NCBI GenBank assembly: GCA_002049455.2
Contig: KV919038.1
Coordinates: 1 to 64,000, forward strand
Length of the DNA stretch: 64,000 bases
DNA from: Porphyra umbilicalis
Taxonomy: Eukaryota > Rhodophyta > Bangiophyceae > Bangiales > Bangiaceae
Reading direction: 5' to 3'
Part shown: positions 1 to 11,110 of the stretch, piece by piece
How positions within the stretch are numbered: the stretch's first letter is position 1
Layout: every line of letters begins with the position of its first letter
The notes under the pieces: model-generated
The model's database searches: none
What the model was told of the DNA's origin: nothing
Seen by the model: only the letters and a program-made list of their open reading frames with translations
Translations under genes and position numbers: made by a program

Positions 1-622
1 GGTAGGGAGACGGGCTCATCGCATGCCGTGTAGTTGGTCTATTCAAGACCCCAATGCTGCCTGAAAGCCGAGACTGGTGGTGCGCAGCCATCGCCGCCGC
101 CGCTCAGTCTCACCGTCGACGACCGTCACCGCACGCTCTCGCCGACGCTGGCTGTCGCCGCACCTGGTCGATACCATCAACGCCAGTTGCCCTCACCGCT
201 CCTACCATCTCTGAGGGTGTCTATTGGAGCGGCCCCGTGAGTGTTTTCCGGGGCTCCACAGCAGTCGCCCGTCGCGGTTCCTTTTTCGAGCGGCTTGTGC
301 GCTATTGGTCACCCTGCATAGGCCGTCCGATGTGTTTGACAGCCCCGATGACCCAGCAAGCACGGTGTAAATGTTTATGATACAGGGCCCCTGGACATAC
401 TGCATATTGCGGCACGATGAACAAAAGAGAAAAAGACATACAACAAAGTGGAGCCTGGGACGCGAGCCACATGCACGCGAGGGGCAACCCATCAATATCC
501 CAGCATGGCCACCAACCGACGCCCGCCCCCGCACAGCCAACACGCCCGCCGCCGCCCCACAGGGCACAGCGGCAGGACCCACACCCAGCCGAAGTTCAAC
601 TCACTGCGGCACGCCACCCCCC
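1..622. other. Left edge, no recognisable gene
   Basis: Several overlapping open frames exist on both strands because of high GC, but none shows a recognisable domain or hydrophobic/charged pattern of a real protein. The stretch lies downstream of the aldo-keto reductase stop codon, so part of it should be that gene's 3' untranslated region. Confidence 0.5.
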
Positions 623-1833
623 TCACACGTGCGCCGGGAACCCCCAATATTCCTCCATGTTGCACACAACGAGGCGGCGCTCGAGCCCCGCCAGCTGCTT
701 GGCCTCGTCGGCGGTCAGCTGGATGGCGTCGGCCTTAAAGTTTTCCTCAATCCGCGACGGCGTGACGCTCTTGGCGAGCACCGAGCATCCCGTGGAAAGA
801 GCCCACGCAAGGCAGATGGCGCCCGCCGACACGCCGTGCGCCGTGGCAATCGAGGCCACGGTCGGGTCCTGCAGGGGCCCCTCCTTGCCGCTGCCGAGCA
901 CCGAATAGAGCGTCACATGGATGTTGTTGGCGTCGCACACGGCGCGGAGCTCCTTTCGCTGGTTGTTTATGTGCCCCTCGATTTGATTGACCGCGGGGGG
1001 GACCTTGGCGTAGGAGAGCAGGTCCATGAGCTGAAGAGCCGAGTAGTTTGACACGCCAATGGTCTGTGAAGGAGAGGGTGGAGACGAAGAAGCCACGCCA
1101 AACAAGAGAAAGGAACGAAGTGACGACCAACAGGCGCGGAATGCCAGCACGACAAGCGCCAAGCAAGACGGAGCACATCGGTGGCAGAGTCAAACGCATC
1201 GAACAGGGCGAGCAGCAGCGAGTCAGATTCATATCCATTAAGAGCTACAGCATCAATCAACAGGAGCTCAAAGCACGCTCCGCTTTCGATCGCACTGCGT
1301 TCCTCCTCCGGCGGCCACAACCGCGTTTCCATCCCGCGTACCTTTGTCAGCCCCAGCCGGTGGCACTCCTCCATCCCCTCCCACTTGTTCTGCAGCGTGT
1401 ACTTCTTGCTCCACGCGAGACCATCCGCCCCCTCAAGGCCCGATGTCGCATCAGTAATGGGGAGCCCTTCGTGGTCCCACACCGCCGGGAAGTGTACCAG
1501 GTATTCGTCCAGGTAGTCGAGCTGCAGGTCCGCCAACGATTGGCGGCAGGCGGCGACGACCTCCTTCTTGGACCCACAGGTGTTCCACGCCTTGGAGGTG
1601 ATCCACACGTCCTCCCGCCGGATCGTGGGGTCGTCCCCGCCAAACAGCTCGTTAAAGACAGTGCCGACTTCGGCTTCGTTGGTGTAGATCGCCGCGCAAT
1701 CAATGTGGCGGTAGCCCACCTCGAGCGCCGCCTTGACTGACGCGCCGACCTGGCCGGGCTCGGCCTTCCACGTGCCAAAGCCGTTGGCGGCAAACGTTGC
1801 GCCGGTCGCCAGCTTGACCATCTTAGCAGGCAT
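623..1833 (-). CDS. Aldo-keto reductase, two exons
   Basis: NAD(P)H-dependent reductase of the aldo-keto reductase (TIM-barrel) superfamily, expected to reduce aldehydes or ketones in the cytosol; the substrate cannot be told from sequence. Exon 1 is 1342-1833 and exon 2 is 623-1063 on the minus strand; the intron (1064-1341, 278 bp) has a GTACGC donor and CACAG acceptor in phase 0, joining ...GLTK to TIGVSNYS, the usual AKR context. The spliced protein is about 310 residues, normal for the family. The catalytic tetrad is visible as D45 and Y50 (HIDCAAIYTNEAEVG), K81 (ITSKAW) and H114 (YLVHFP). The C-terminal part carries the cofactor-binding SVTPSRIEENFKA segment (usual form K-S-x(n)-R-I). 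ATG at 1833 starts MPAKMVKL, in line with other AKRs; a longer upstream frame is 5' UTR. The N-terminal strand, tetrad and cofactor loop are intact, so the gene looks functional. Confidence 0.93.
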
Positions 1834-2579
1834 GGTGGCCGATGGTGGGTGGGAAAGGCGCGGGAAACGACGGCAGAGAGGGGAGGAAACGACGTCGGCA
1901 GGGCGGAGAAGAGGGCGGGAGACGGCGGTGCTGATGGGGGGGTGGCTGGCTGGTGGGAGCGGAGAGCTCAGTCCGGTCGACAAAGATAAGAACACGGGCG
2001 TGCCATAGCCTGGAGAGCTCCATCAGCGGTGCGTTCCATCATGTTTTTGATGGGAAATCGGGCCATGCAGTGAGATGCAGCACACTCGCGCAGGACCCAT
2101 ACGCTCCTCTGCCACAGACCGGGAAATCGGACTGCTTGAGGTATGGCACTTCCCCCAAAAATGGACACACCGCTGATCAGGAAGCATCGTGCAGACATCG
2201 TGCTGTAAGTGGGAGCCATCGATGCATGTCCAATGGTTGAGCGGCTTTCGTGCCCCGGTAAAATCGGTTGCAAGCTCACGACCAAAGGTCGACACTCCCG
2301 TCCTTCTCCTTATTCGCTGCCGTTGTGCTTCTCATGCAAGGAAGCAGCTCTCTATCTGGGGAGATTTTTCTCTTCAACGCCGGCGTGCATCGGAATCAAC
2401 TCTGATTTGGGCTTGTCTTCGCGTCCGCCACCATGCAATCGTTTGTGGGCACAAGCAGCGAGATTGCCCCATCTCCGGTTTTCTCCGCGGGAGGTGCGGC
2501 TCTGCCGCAATAGAGCACGGCATAGATCACGGCCGACGCCCCGGCTCAAATTTCTCCCACCGACGTCAAGCCGGCGTTC
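1834..2579. other. Intergenic, AKR upstream region
   Basis: Lies between the start of the minus-strand aldo-keto reductase and the CCG satellite. It should hold the AKR promoter and 5' UTR (pyrimidine-rich on the coding strand just upstream of the ATG). No further gene, RNA gene or clear core promoter element could be supported. Confidence 0.4.
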
Positions 2580-4875
2580 TGTTGACGCACGGCGGCGGTC
2601 GCGCCGCCGCCGCCGCCGTCCGCGCCGCCGTCGCACGCCGCTGTCGGCCGCTGCCACCGGCCGCGGCGCCATCAACTTCTGCTGTGTGGCCATCGCCAAC
2701 GCGGACCGCTGCCACCGACATTGACGCCGCTGACCTCGGCAGCCGCGCCCAGGTGTGCAGCGAACGACTGTGTCGCCGCCCAGGTGGGCTGGGCCGCTGC
2801 CGCCGCCGGCCGAGCCGCCGCCGTCGCCCGCCGCAGCCGCCGCCTGCCGTCGCCAGCCGCAGCCGCCGCCCGCCGCCGCAGTCTTTTTCCACCACCATCG
2901 CCGCGGCCGCCGCCGCCGCCGCCAGCCGTCACCGCCGCCGCTGCCGACCTTTACAGCCTTCGCCGCCGCCGCCAGTGGTTGCGCGGCTGCTGCAGTTGGC
3001 CACCACCTCCGTCGCCCGCACCCACCGGCTGCACCGCCGGCGCCGCCGAGACCGGCTGCCTACGCCGCCGCCACCGCCAGTGGTTGCGCGGCTAACGCCG
3101 TCGGCCACACCCTCCGTCGGCCACCCCCACCGGTTGCGCCTCCGCCGTGGCCGGCGGCCGCCGCCAGCGGTTGCGCGGCTACTGCCGTTTTCCCACCCCC
3201 TCCGCCAGCCACCCCGGCCGGTTGCGCCGCCGTGGCCCGCTGCGGCACGCTGTGCCGTCGACGCCACCGTTACCGGCTGCTCCGTCGCCGCCGCCAGTGG
3301 CAGCGAGGCTACCACCGTCGGCGACCCCCTCCGCCGGCCACCCTGGCCGGTTACGCCGCACTCGCCCTCTACCACCGGCCGGGAGAGCTGCTGACGTTGC
3401 TGGCCGCCGCCGGCGCCCGGCGCCGCCGGCGACGCCGTCGCCTTTGCCGGCCGCCGTCGTCGCGGCCGTCGCCGCCGCCGGCTACCCCGGGCGGTTGCGA
3501 CACAGTCGCCCGCTACCACCTGCCAGTGCCGGGGCAGCTGCCGACATTGCTGGCCGCCGCTGGCGCCCGGCGTCGCCGGCCACGCCGCCGCCTTTGCCTG
3601 CCGCCGCCGTCGCGGCCGTCGCCACTGCCGGCCACCCCGGCCGGTTGCGTCGCCATTGCCGTCTTTGGCCGCCGCCGACGGCGCCCGGCGCCGCCGACTG
3701 CGCCGCTGACGTCGCCCGTCGGCGCCGGCACCCGGCGTCGACGGCTGCGCCGCCGACGCTGCCCGCTACTGCCGACGACCGGCGCCGCCGGCTGCGCTGC
3801 CGATGTTGCTGGTCGACGCCGTCGCGGCCGTCGCCACCGTCGGTCTCACCGGCCGGCTGCGCCACCGTTGTCGCGTTTGCCCGCCACCGGCGCGGCCGTC
3901 GGCGCCGTCAGCTACCCCGGCCGGTTGCACCGCCGTCGCCGTCTTTGGCCGCCGCCGCCGGCGTCCGGCGCCGCCGGCTGCGCCGCCGACGTCGCCCGCC
4001 GCCGCCGGCGTCTGGCGCCGCCGGCTGCGCCGCCGACGTTGCTGGCTGCCGTCGTCGCGGCCATCGCCACCGTCGGCTTCACCGGCCGGTTGCGCCGCCG
4101 GCGTCGCCGGCGTCAACGGCATCGCGGCCGTCGTCGCCGTTGGCTACCCCGGCCGGTTGCGCCACCGTCACCATCTTTGGCCGCCGCTGCCGACGTCCGG
4201 CGCCGCTGGCTATGCCGCCGACGCTGCCCGCCGCCGCCGACGACCGGCGCCGCCGGCTGTGCCGCCGACGTTGATGGCTTCTGCCGTCGCGACCGCCGCC
4301 GCCGACTGGCACCGCCAGCTGCGCCGCCGACGTTGCTGGCTGCCGCCGTCGCGGCCGTCGCCACCGTCGGCTTCACCGGCCGGTTGCGCCGCCGGCGTCG
4401 CCGGCGTCGACGGCATCGCGGCCATTGCCGCCGTTGGCTACCCCGGCCGGTTGCGCCACCGTCACCATCCTCGGCCGCCGCTGCCGACGTCCGGCGCCGC
4501 TGGCTGCGCCGCCGACGCTGCCCGCCGCCGCCGACGACCGGCGCCGCCGGCTGTGCCGCCGACGTTGATGGCTGCTGCCGTCGCGACCGCCGCCGCCGAC
4601 TGGCGCCGCCGGCTGCGCCGCCGACGTTGCTGGCTGCCGCCGTCGCGGCCGTCGCCACCGTCGGCCTCACCTGCCGGTTGCGCTGCCGTCGCCGCTGGCA
4701 GCCGCCGCCGGCGTCCGGCGCCGCCCACTGCGCCGCTGACGTCGTCCGCCACCCCGGGCGCCAGGCGCCGCCGTCTGCGCCGCCGACGTCGCTGGCAGCC
4801 GCCATCGCGGCCGTCGCAACCGTCGGCTTCACCGGCCGGTGGCGCTGCCGACGTCGCCCGCGTCGACGGCGACTA
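2580..4875. repeat. CCG/GCC-rich satellite with 294-bp higher-order period
   Basis: About 2.3 kb made of GCCGCC, GCGCCG, CCGGTTGCG and CCGTCG(C/G) blocks, with almost no stop codons in any frame on either strand. In its right half the array is organised at a longer scale. The marker CGTCGGCTTC/CGTCGGCCTC before a CCGGTTGCG block recurs at 4071, 4365 and 4659, exactly 294 bp apart, and the sequence between markers is nearly the same. 294 is a multiple of three (98 codons), so frames stay open across units. Composition changes sharply at about 4876, just before the ATG of the next gene at 4900. The open frames here translate to Arg/Ala/Pro-only strings on all strands and I do not treat them as protein. 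Confidence 0.85.
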
Positions 4876-4899
4876 AAGACGCTGTTTCTTCAAAACGAA

Positions 4900-7749
4900 A
4901 TGGCCGACGACGCCGCTCCCCGTCCCCGCCCCTACCTTGCCGGTGGCTTATCCTCCGATGCCGGCGCGTCGAGTGTTGGCGCCGTGGAAGAGGCCCTGGA
5001 AACGGCGCAGGCGCGAGCCGGTGACCGACGCGCGGTAGCGCGCGTCGTCCCGCGGATCATCCGCAGGACGCTTCGGCTCGCGCGTCGCCGTCAACGGTCT
5101 GCTGCAGCAGCTGTTATGAGTGCGAACCGAGAGGCTGTGCGCCATTTACAGCGCGACCTGCATCTGCAGGCTTGCGGCGGGCCGGATCCTCCGGCCGTCG
5201 AGTGCGCCGACTCCCTCCAAGGCATCACTGTGACGAGTTCCTGTCTTGCTTTGACGCATAGGCCCCCTTCTCCCAAGAAACCACGCCTGGCGGACGCAGC
5301 TCGGCCGCCCAGGTCGCACGAAATGGGCGCAGGCGCCGCTCCTGCTGTCGCAGCAGTGGGGATTCGACCGCCCATCGAATCATCTGTCGATGCGACGGAG
5401 CGTACGGCCATTCGGCCGACGGTGCTACCCGCCGTGCGACCGCCACCACGGATGACATTGTACGTGTCTGTCCTCCGGTCGTGGCGGCGCCTGGAGGCCC
5501 CTTCCCCGGGCTTCGTAGTCCCTTACTTAGGGTATTCTCCTCGTGCGAAGGGGGTGATGGCGCGCATGATCGACGAGAACAAGTACGCGTCAACGGCGAG
5601 CTCTGACGGTAGCGGCGCGTCCGGGGACGAAAGGAGTACGGAAGGTACGGCGTACTACTCTCTTGCTGCCCGTACACGCAGAGCCATGGACCCAGAAGCT
5701 CTTGCCACTGTTGTCGCGGTGCTGCGTGCGGATGCTGTCGTAGTCCGCGTTGTGCGGCGTGTTCTTCGCGTGCGCCGGTCGGATATCAAACTGATGCTAG
5801 ATCTGGCGAACGCCCGACCGGCCGCCGCTCGGGCAGTGCACCTGGCGCGTACGGACGCCGCTGCCAGACACTCTGCACTTCAACGACTAACGGGTGGGGC
5901 CTCCCTCGCCGCGGTCTTAGCGGCGGGTACACTGGCGGAGGCCGGAAACACTCGTCGGACGTGGACGGGTTGACGGGGCCGCGTGCGTTCGGCGCCGGTG
6001 GGCGCACGTCGGAAGCCATTGTTGTCCGTGGTCTCTCAGGCTCTCTGCGTGAAGGCGTAGCCGTTGCCCGCGCTGTAAGAGCTGCTGTGCGTGCGTCGGG
6101 TGGCGATGCCGTCCCCTCTGTCTCCTCACTCTTCGGCAATCTGCTGGGCTGCCGCCCTTTGCCGCGCCGCGGCGTGGCTGCCAATTCGTTGGTCGGCGTG
6201 GTCGAACCTCCGCGGCCTCTTGACTCGTCGCTCCGTACCCGGGAGACACTTCTGCGCTTATTCTGTTGTTTCTGCTTTGTGTACTGCTGTCGCATTCACG
6301 GGGCTCCTGTGCGTGACGGGCTCGTCACGCCGGTCCCGTTCACGCCCATCGCGTGCCCTTCCGACCCACGAAGCAAGGAGACAGCGTCAGATGGCGTCGG
6401 CATTGATGCCCAAGGCACGGCGTCAGACGGCGGGGCAGACGGCGGTCGCGCGCGACGAGCCCGCGGCATGCATGGGGCAATTCGCGTGGCGGCCGGACCG
6501 TGTCGTGACTGCCGGGTCGACCTCCGCAGCCGCGCGGAGGTGTTTGCCCGCGGGTGCCGCACGGACGTCTGGGCCGTCGAAGACGTTGAGCTGCTTCATG
6601 CGGCTGTTTGTATGGTCGGACGGTTTGATACGTGCCGCATGGCCCGTTTCGTGCCCACTTGGACATGTCGCCGGGTGGCGGAGTACCTGGTGGACTGGGG
6701 TTGGCCGGGAGCCTGGCAAGAGTAGCCGACGACACCGCGACCACCTCAACGGGACGCTCCTCTTTCTCCCCCCCCCGAGCTCTCCCTCACGAACGGCAGC
6801 CAGGACGCGATCGTCAAGAAGTCCCCACCCTTCGTTCCGTGCGGCCATCTTGGCGCGTGCACGTGGCACAATTGTCGATGCGTGCAAAGTGACGTGCCCT
6901 GTGAGAAGCAGTGTGGGTGTGCCCGTACCCGTTGGGCGTCGCGGGTGCCTGTGGTGTTGGATGCCGGCACGTCGGCGTCCGTATCCATCCCCGCCGACGG
7001 CTGCGCACCTACGCATGGGTCGCTGTTCTGCAGCAGGCGCATATCGTGGTCCTGCACCTCGCCGTCGCGCTGTTAGACGGATTCGTGCCCTTGTTTTGCC
7101 ACGGACCGTGAGTGTGATCCCGACGTGTGCACGATGTGCGGTGCCCACCTGCATCCGGCAGCAGGCGTGGACGGGCTGACCACGGGATCCGTGATGGCAG
7201 ACTCTCCCATCACCCGCTCCACTGCGGCCGCAACTGGGGCCTATTGGCGCCTGGTGCGTTCACCACGCCCAACCGACCCCGGTCTCATGTCTGGGCTTGG
7301 CGTCGCTGCGTCTTCGCGTAGTCCGACGTCGGCGGGTACTTGGCGCTGTCGCAACGTTCAAGTTCAAGTTGGAGCCCGGGTGCGCCTCGTCCTGGGCGCA
7401 TCTCGTGCCCACGGGCTTGGCGTCTTTGTCGCCAAAGCAGCTGCAGCCGGAGATTTCGTGGGTGAATACGTGGGGGAGCTTGTCTCTGGGGCACCGTCGC
7501 GGTCGAGCGTACGACGCGCGGGGGGTAAGCTACCTCGCCACTCTGTCACAAACAACCATCGTCGACGCCACCCGATTCGGAAGCAGGAAGAAGTTCATCA
7601 ACCACCGCTCCGACTCGCCCAACCTGCACATGAAGTTGCTGAGCATCGGCGGTACAATTCGCGCCGCTCTCTTTGCTGCGAGGGATCTGAGCCCCGGAGA
7701 GGAGGTCTTTTTTGACTATGGATATGCCCTTGACTCGTGGGTGAAGTGA
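4900..7749 (+). pseudogene. Enhancer-of-zeste-like PRC2 histone H3K27 methyltransferase, apparently broken
   Basis: Related to E(z)/EZH, the catalytic subunit of Polycomb repressive complex 2. The ATG at 4900 follows CAAAACGAA. Recognisable in order: basic helical region with MSANREAV (about 5116), a PYLGYSPRAKG segment (about 5524) like the EZH PYMGDEV region, a Cys-rich LFCCFCFVYCCRIH (about 6260), a SANT-like helix ending TWTCRRVAEYL (about 6690), CXC cysteines PCGHLGACTWHNCRC and PCEKQCGC (6855-6935), RECDPDVCTMCGA (7107-7145), then SET: GLGVFVAKAAAAGDFVGEYVGELVS and, in another frame, RAYDARGV, IVDATRFGSRKKFINHR and EEVFFDYGY, stop at 7747-7749. Introns at 5849-6039 (donor GTACGG, acceptor CTCAG, phase 1) and about 6683-6799 repair two frame breaks. 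Two lesions remain: TAG at 7074-7076 inside CXC, and a frame change with lost residues between GELVS and RAYD near 7480-7495. Identity is firm; whether it is a pseudogene, has unrecognised introns or contains sequence errors is open. Confidence 0.72.
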
Positions 7750-9150
7750 CAGCCAGAAGTGGGAGAGGGGCAACTGTCGCCGGAGTGCCTGTGCGGGTGC
7801 AGGTCAAATGAGAGACAGGGTTTGGCCGATTGCTCGCATCGTCCCGCGCTCTGGGGGGGGGAATCTCCATCCCGTGTTTCGTGTGCAAGAGGTGTCCTCT
7901 TATTCATGCACGCGCGTTCCCCCGCAGCACGTGGTGTGCTCCAGCTCCCTGCCTCTAGACCGGCCCTTTGTGCTCTCGCTTGCACCCCCTCCTCCCGCCT
8001 TGGATCACATGCGATGGCCTGCCGGCGGCGGCCACGCCGCACATCACTTGCGAAAGCGTATCGAGCAGCACCTCTGACACCGCCACGCCTCTACGGGACC
8101 GGAGGCCGCCTGCGCGGCAGCTCCTGCTGCAGATGCCGCCGCCGCCACCGCCCTCAGCAGGCGCCCCCTCAGCAAGCAACATCCCCGCTGCGACCAGTGG
8201 CGGCGGGAGCCCGACTGGCACGTACTGCCGCTGGGGGCAGCAGCTAGCTGCTGACACCACTAACTTGGCAACTCCTGCCACCAGCGGCGGCCGGTACGTT
8301 CAGCCGCCGCTGCAGTTGCAGCCTCTGTGGCAGTTGCAGCCGCACCGCCGTCGTCGGCAGGCACCACACCCGCCAAGCCCCGCGGGAGCAGGAGCCCAAA
8401 GTGGCACCCGCTGCCGATGGCGATAGCCGGTACCTCGTGCTGCCGTACCGACGGGGGGCGCTCTCCGCCCCCCGTCGGTACATGATCCGCCGCCCACACC
8501 GTCCGTGCTACCCCGCCCATTGCCTTCAGGTGCACCATCGAGCCCGTCGGCGCCCGCGCCGCCGCTTGGACCTCGCACCACAAGTGAGCCTCTTGGCCCG
8601 CCATCGGGGGGGGCGGCGACGTGGCCAGTGACACTCCCGAGCGACGAGGGGCACCCCATCGTGGCACCCACGCGCCCACCACCGCCCGTCGACGCGGTGA
8701 CTGGCGACAGGGCGGAGGTGGACGCGTGGGAGATGCGACGGTTCGGCGTGGCCAGTGCGGCGGGTGTGGGGGGGGTGCTCAACGGGCCCGCCGTGCGCAG
8801 GGTGGCCGTGGGGATTGTGGCAGGAGCGGAGGCGTTTGTTGGCGGTGGGGGGGAAGCGGTACGCTCGGGGGCGGCATGGCGACGACGGGTCGACCGACGG
8901 TCGCCAGTCGACGGCGGTTGTTCCCGGCCACGCTTGGCCGGGCATGTCGTCGATCGACTTGCCCCCCGCACTGAGCACAACTGCTTCCTGAGATGGAGAA
9001 CGAGGCGAACGAAAGGTGGGTGCAGGGACGTGCCATTCATGGGAGGGGCGCGGCGCGAGAGCGACATGAAAACACAATGCACAGAGGCAGCGGTTCAAAG
9101 GGACACAGCAGTAACAACCCGAGCATGTAAAGGTCACAGGTCAAGCTAAG
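7750..9150. other. GC-rich stretch, no supported gene
   Basis: Begins just after the SET-gene stop and so starts with its 3' UTR. The longer frames (for example plus 8505-9149 and minus 8300-9082) are mutually overlapping, low in complexity and match no family I recognise. Nothing else can be supported. Confidence 0.4.
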
Positions 9151-11110
9151 ATTGAGGCAAGTCAATGACGTGCTCCACCACTTTGGGCGCACGACAGCAG
9201 CATGGGGCACCGTCATCAAATGCACGCCTACCCAGAGAGTCGCGTCACACACCCACATCACGCACACGCACATGCTGTTCTGGAAATGATAAGCTCAACA
9301 CGGCAGGAGGACAACCCAAAAAGAAGATGCAGCGTAGTGACGTACCAAAAGTTATATCTGTAGGTCTGGGTCGCCCCGGGGCTCAAGTTGACAGAAAGAG
9401 GCAGCTATGTAGACGTACACGTCGTTCCACCACCCCTCTCCACCCAACACGTGTGTACCAACCCGCGGCGCGGGGCCACAGCACCGACTGCCCCATTCCC
9501 ACCGTCCAGCCCAGACAGTCAGAGGCCAGGTCGGCGCGCCCTCCCCGCGGCACCCTGGTCTCTTGGCCTCCCGCAATCCCTGGACGCACGTCCTCCGACG
9601 TAGCCGCACACACCCCGCGCCGGAGCCTGCCCCCTCCTCACGAGCCTCGGCACCGGCACGGGCCACTCGCACTCCCACCGAGCTCCACGGACGCTCCCAC
9701 CTCTCCCACCCCGCCCACCCAGAGCACAGGACCCACTCAAACGCGGCGATACCCACCAGTCCCACCGCAACAGCGTGCCTGGAATGGCCGGTGCCGCTCA
9801 CCCCACGCAGGAACACCCTTTGGCCTTCCCCTCCGGGGCGCGGTGGCAGGCGCGTAGGGGCTTGCGTCGCGCAGCAGGTACAGAGGGGCGCCGGTGAAGG
9901 GAACTTCGGGAACGGGCGTCGAACCTGCGAGTGGTTTGGGGCCAGGTGACGTGCGTGAGGCGGGCGGTGGCGTGGCGGGCACGAGTCGGGCCGAGTCCAG
10001 GTATCTTCGTGCCAGGGGTTGCCGGAGTGTCGAGATGGTAGTGAGTGAGGACACGGGAGCCCCAGAACACCAGCGTCGGAAACACGGGGAGCAGAAACAA
10101 GCTACAGCGACGAGGTCGGGGAGCGTCGAAGAGGGGGTGATCACCAGCCTGCCGGCGTGGGGGGGGGGGGGGCGGGGGCGGGGGTGCGCGCGACGAGAGA
10201 GTCACGCAAGGCGAAGTGTGGAGAGGCGCACGGTGCGCCACGCTCGCGTGGAGCCGCGAGAGCAGACGCGCTCGCGGCAGCGCGGGACGCAGCCGTCCGT
10301 CCCTCTCTCCCAGCTGAACAGCTCGTGCGTGACCGGTGGCCCACGGGACGGCGCGGCGCGCCTGCCGCGCTCCCAGCAGCCGCGCGGTGCGGAACAAAAG
10401 CACCCAGTCGGTAGAGGAACAGGGTGGGGGGGGGTACGAGGGCAGGTTGATGCACGGGGAGGACACGAAGCAACGTGCGCGTGGGCGGCGAGCCGAGAGA
10501 GCACCGCAGCAGAACGCCTCTCGCCCGCCCCCCCCCACCCCCCGCAGCCACACGGCGACCAACAGAGAGGCAGCGGGTGTGGGTGGGCGGGGCCGCCCGA
10601 GGGAGGTTCGAGGTCCTCATGGGGGGGCAGGCGACAGCAGCCGCACCCGGCTACGAGTGCGCCAGCCAGTGGCCGCCCACCGGTGGTGGCGGCGAGCGAG
10701 GAGTGGCGCGCTCGTGGAGGGGGGGGCGAGGCGGCGCCTCTATGCCCATGCGAGTAGGGCACGCCAGCGCCAACGGCGCGGGCAAGCAGTGGTGGCGCGC
10801 GCGCGCGCACGCGGGGCCGACGCCGAGGTCCCTCCTCGCGACCCAGGAAGACTGAACCGCATCGGGGCGGGAGGCGAGGAGCCGCGGCGGCCGGAGCGAC
10901 TCGGAAAGCCGGGGGCGGGAGGAGTGGCGTGCGCCCTACACGGGCGGAAGACGCGCTCTGCCCACACACGCCACGCCACCCCCCCCCTCCCCCGCTGCGC
11001 CACTGAAGCAGCGGCGACCACCGACGTATCGGCCGACGGCGTGGCTGGGCGCCGTTCGCTCGGCGGCGGCAGCGGCGGCGGTTGCGATCGCTGGCGCCAA
11101 AATTATCGGG
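9151..11110. other. GC-rich stretch with C/G runs, no supported gene
   Basis: Contains several G or C runs of 8-10 (for example near 10160 and 10530) and Arg/Pro-rich open frames on both strands. No domain, transposase motif or RNA gene is recognisable. Confidence 0.4.

Noticed and set aside
2929-4832. Arg/Gly-rich open frames on the minus strand of the satellite
   Set aside because: Mirror-image products of CCG repeats, with no independent composition or domain.
2755-5973. A 1072-codon plus-strand open frame read as one protein
   Set aside because: The first 700 codons are satellite repeat translated into Ala/Pro/Arg; stops are missing in all frames because of GC content. Only the part from ATG 4900 matches a real family.
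7477-7510. An intron explaining the frame change in the SET domain
   Set aside because: The only GT...AG pairs between GELVS and RAYD are under about 30 bp apart, too short for an intron here, and would still lose conserved residues.
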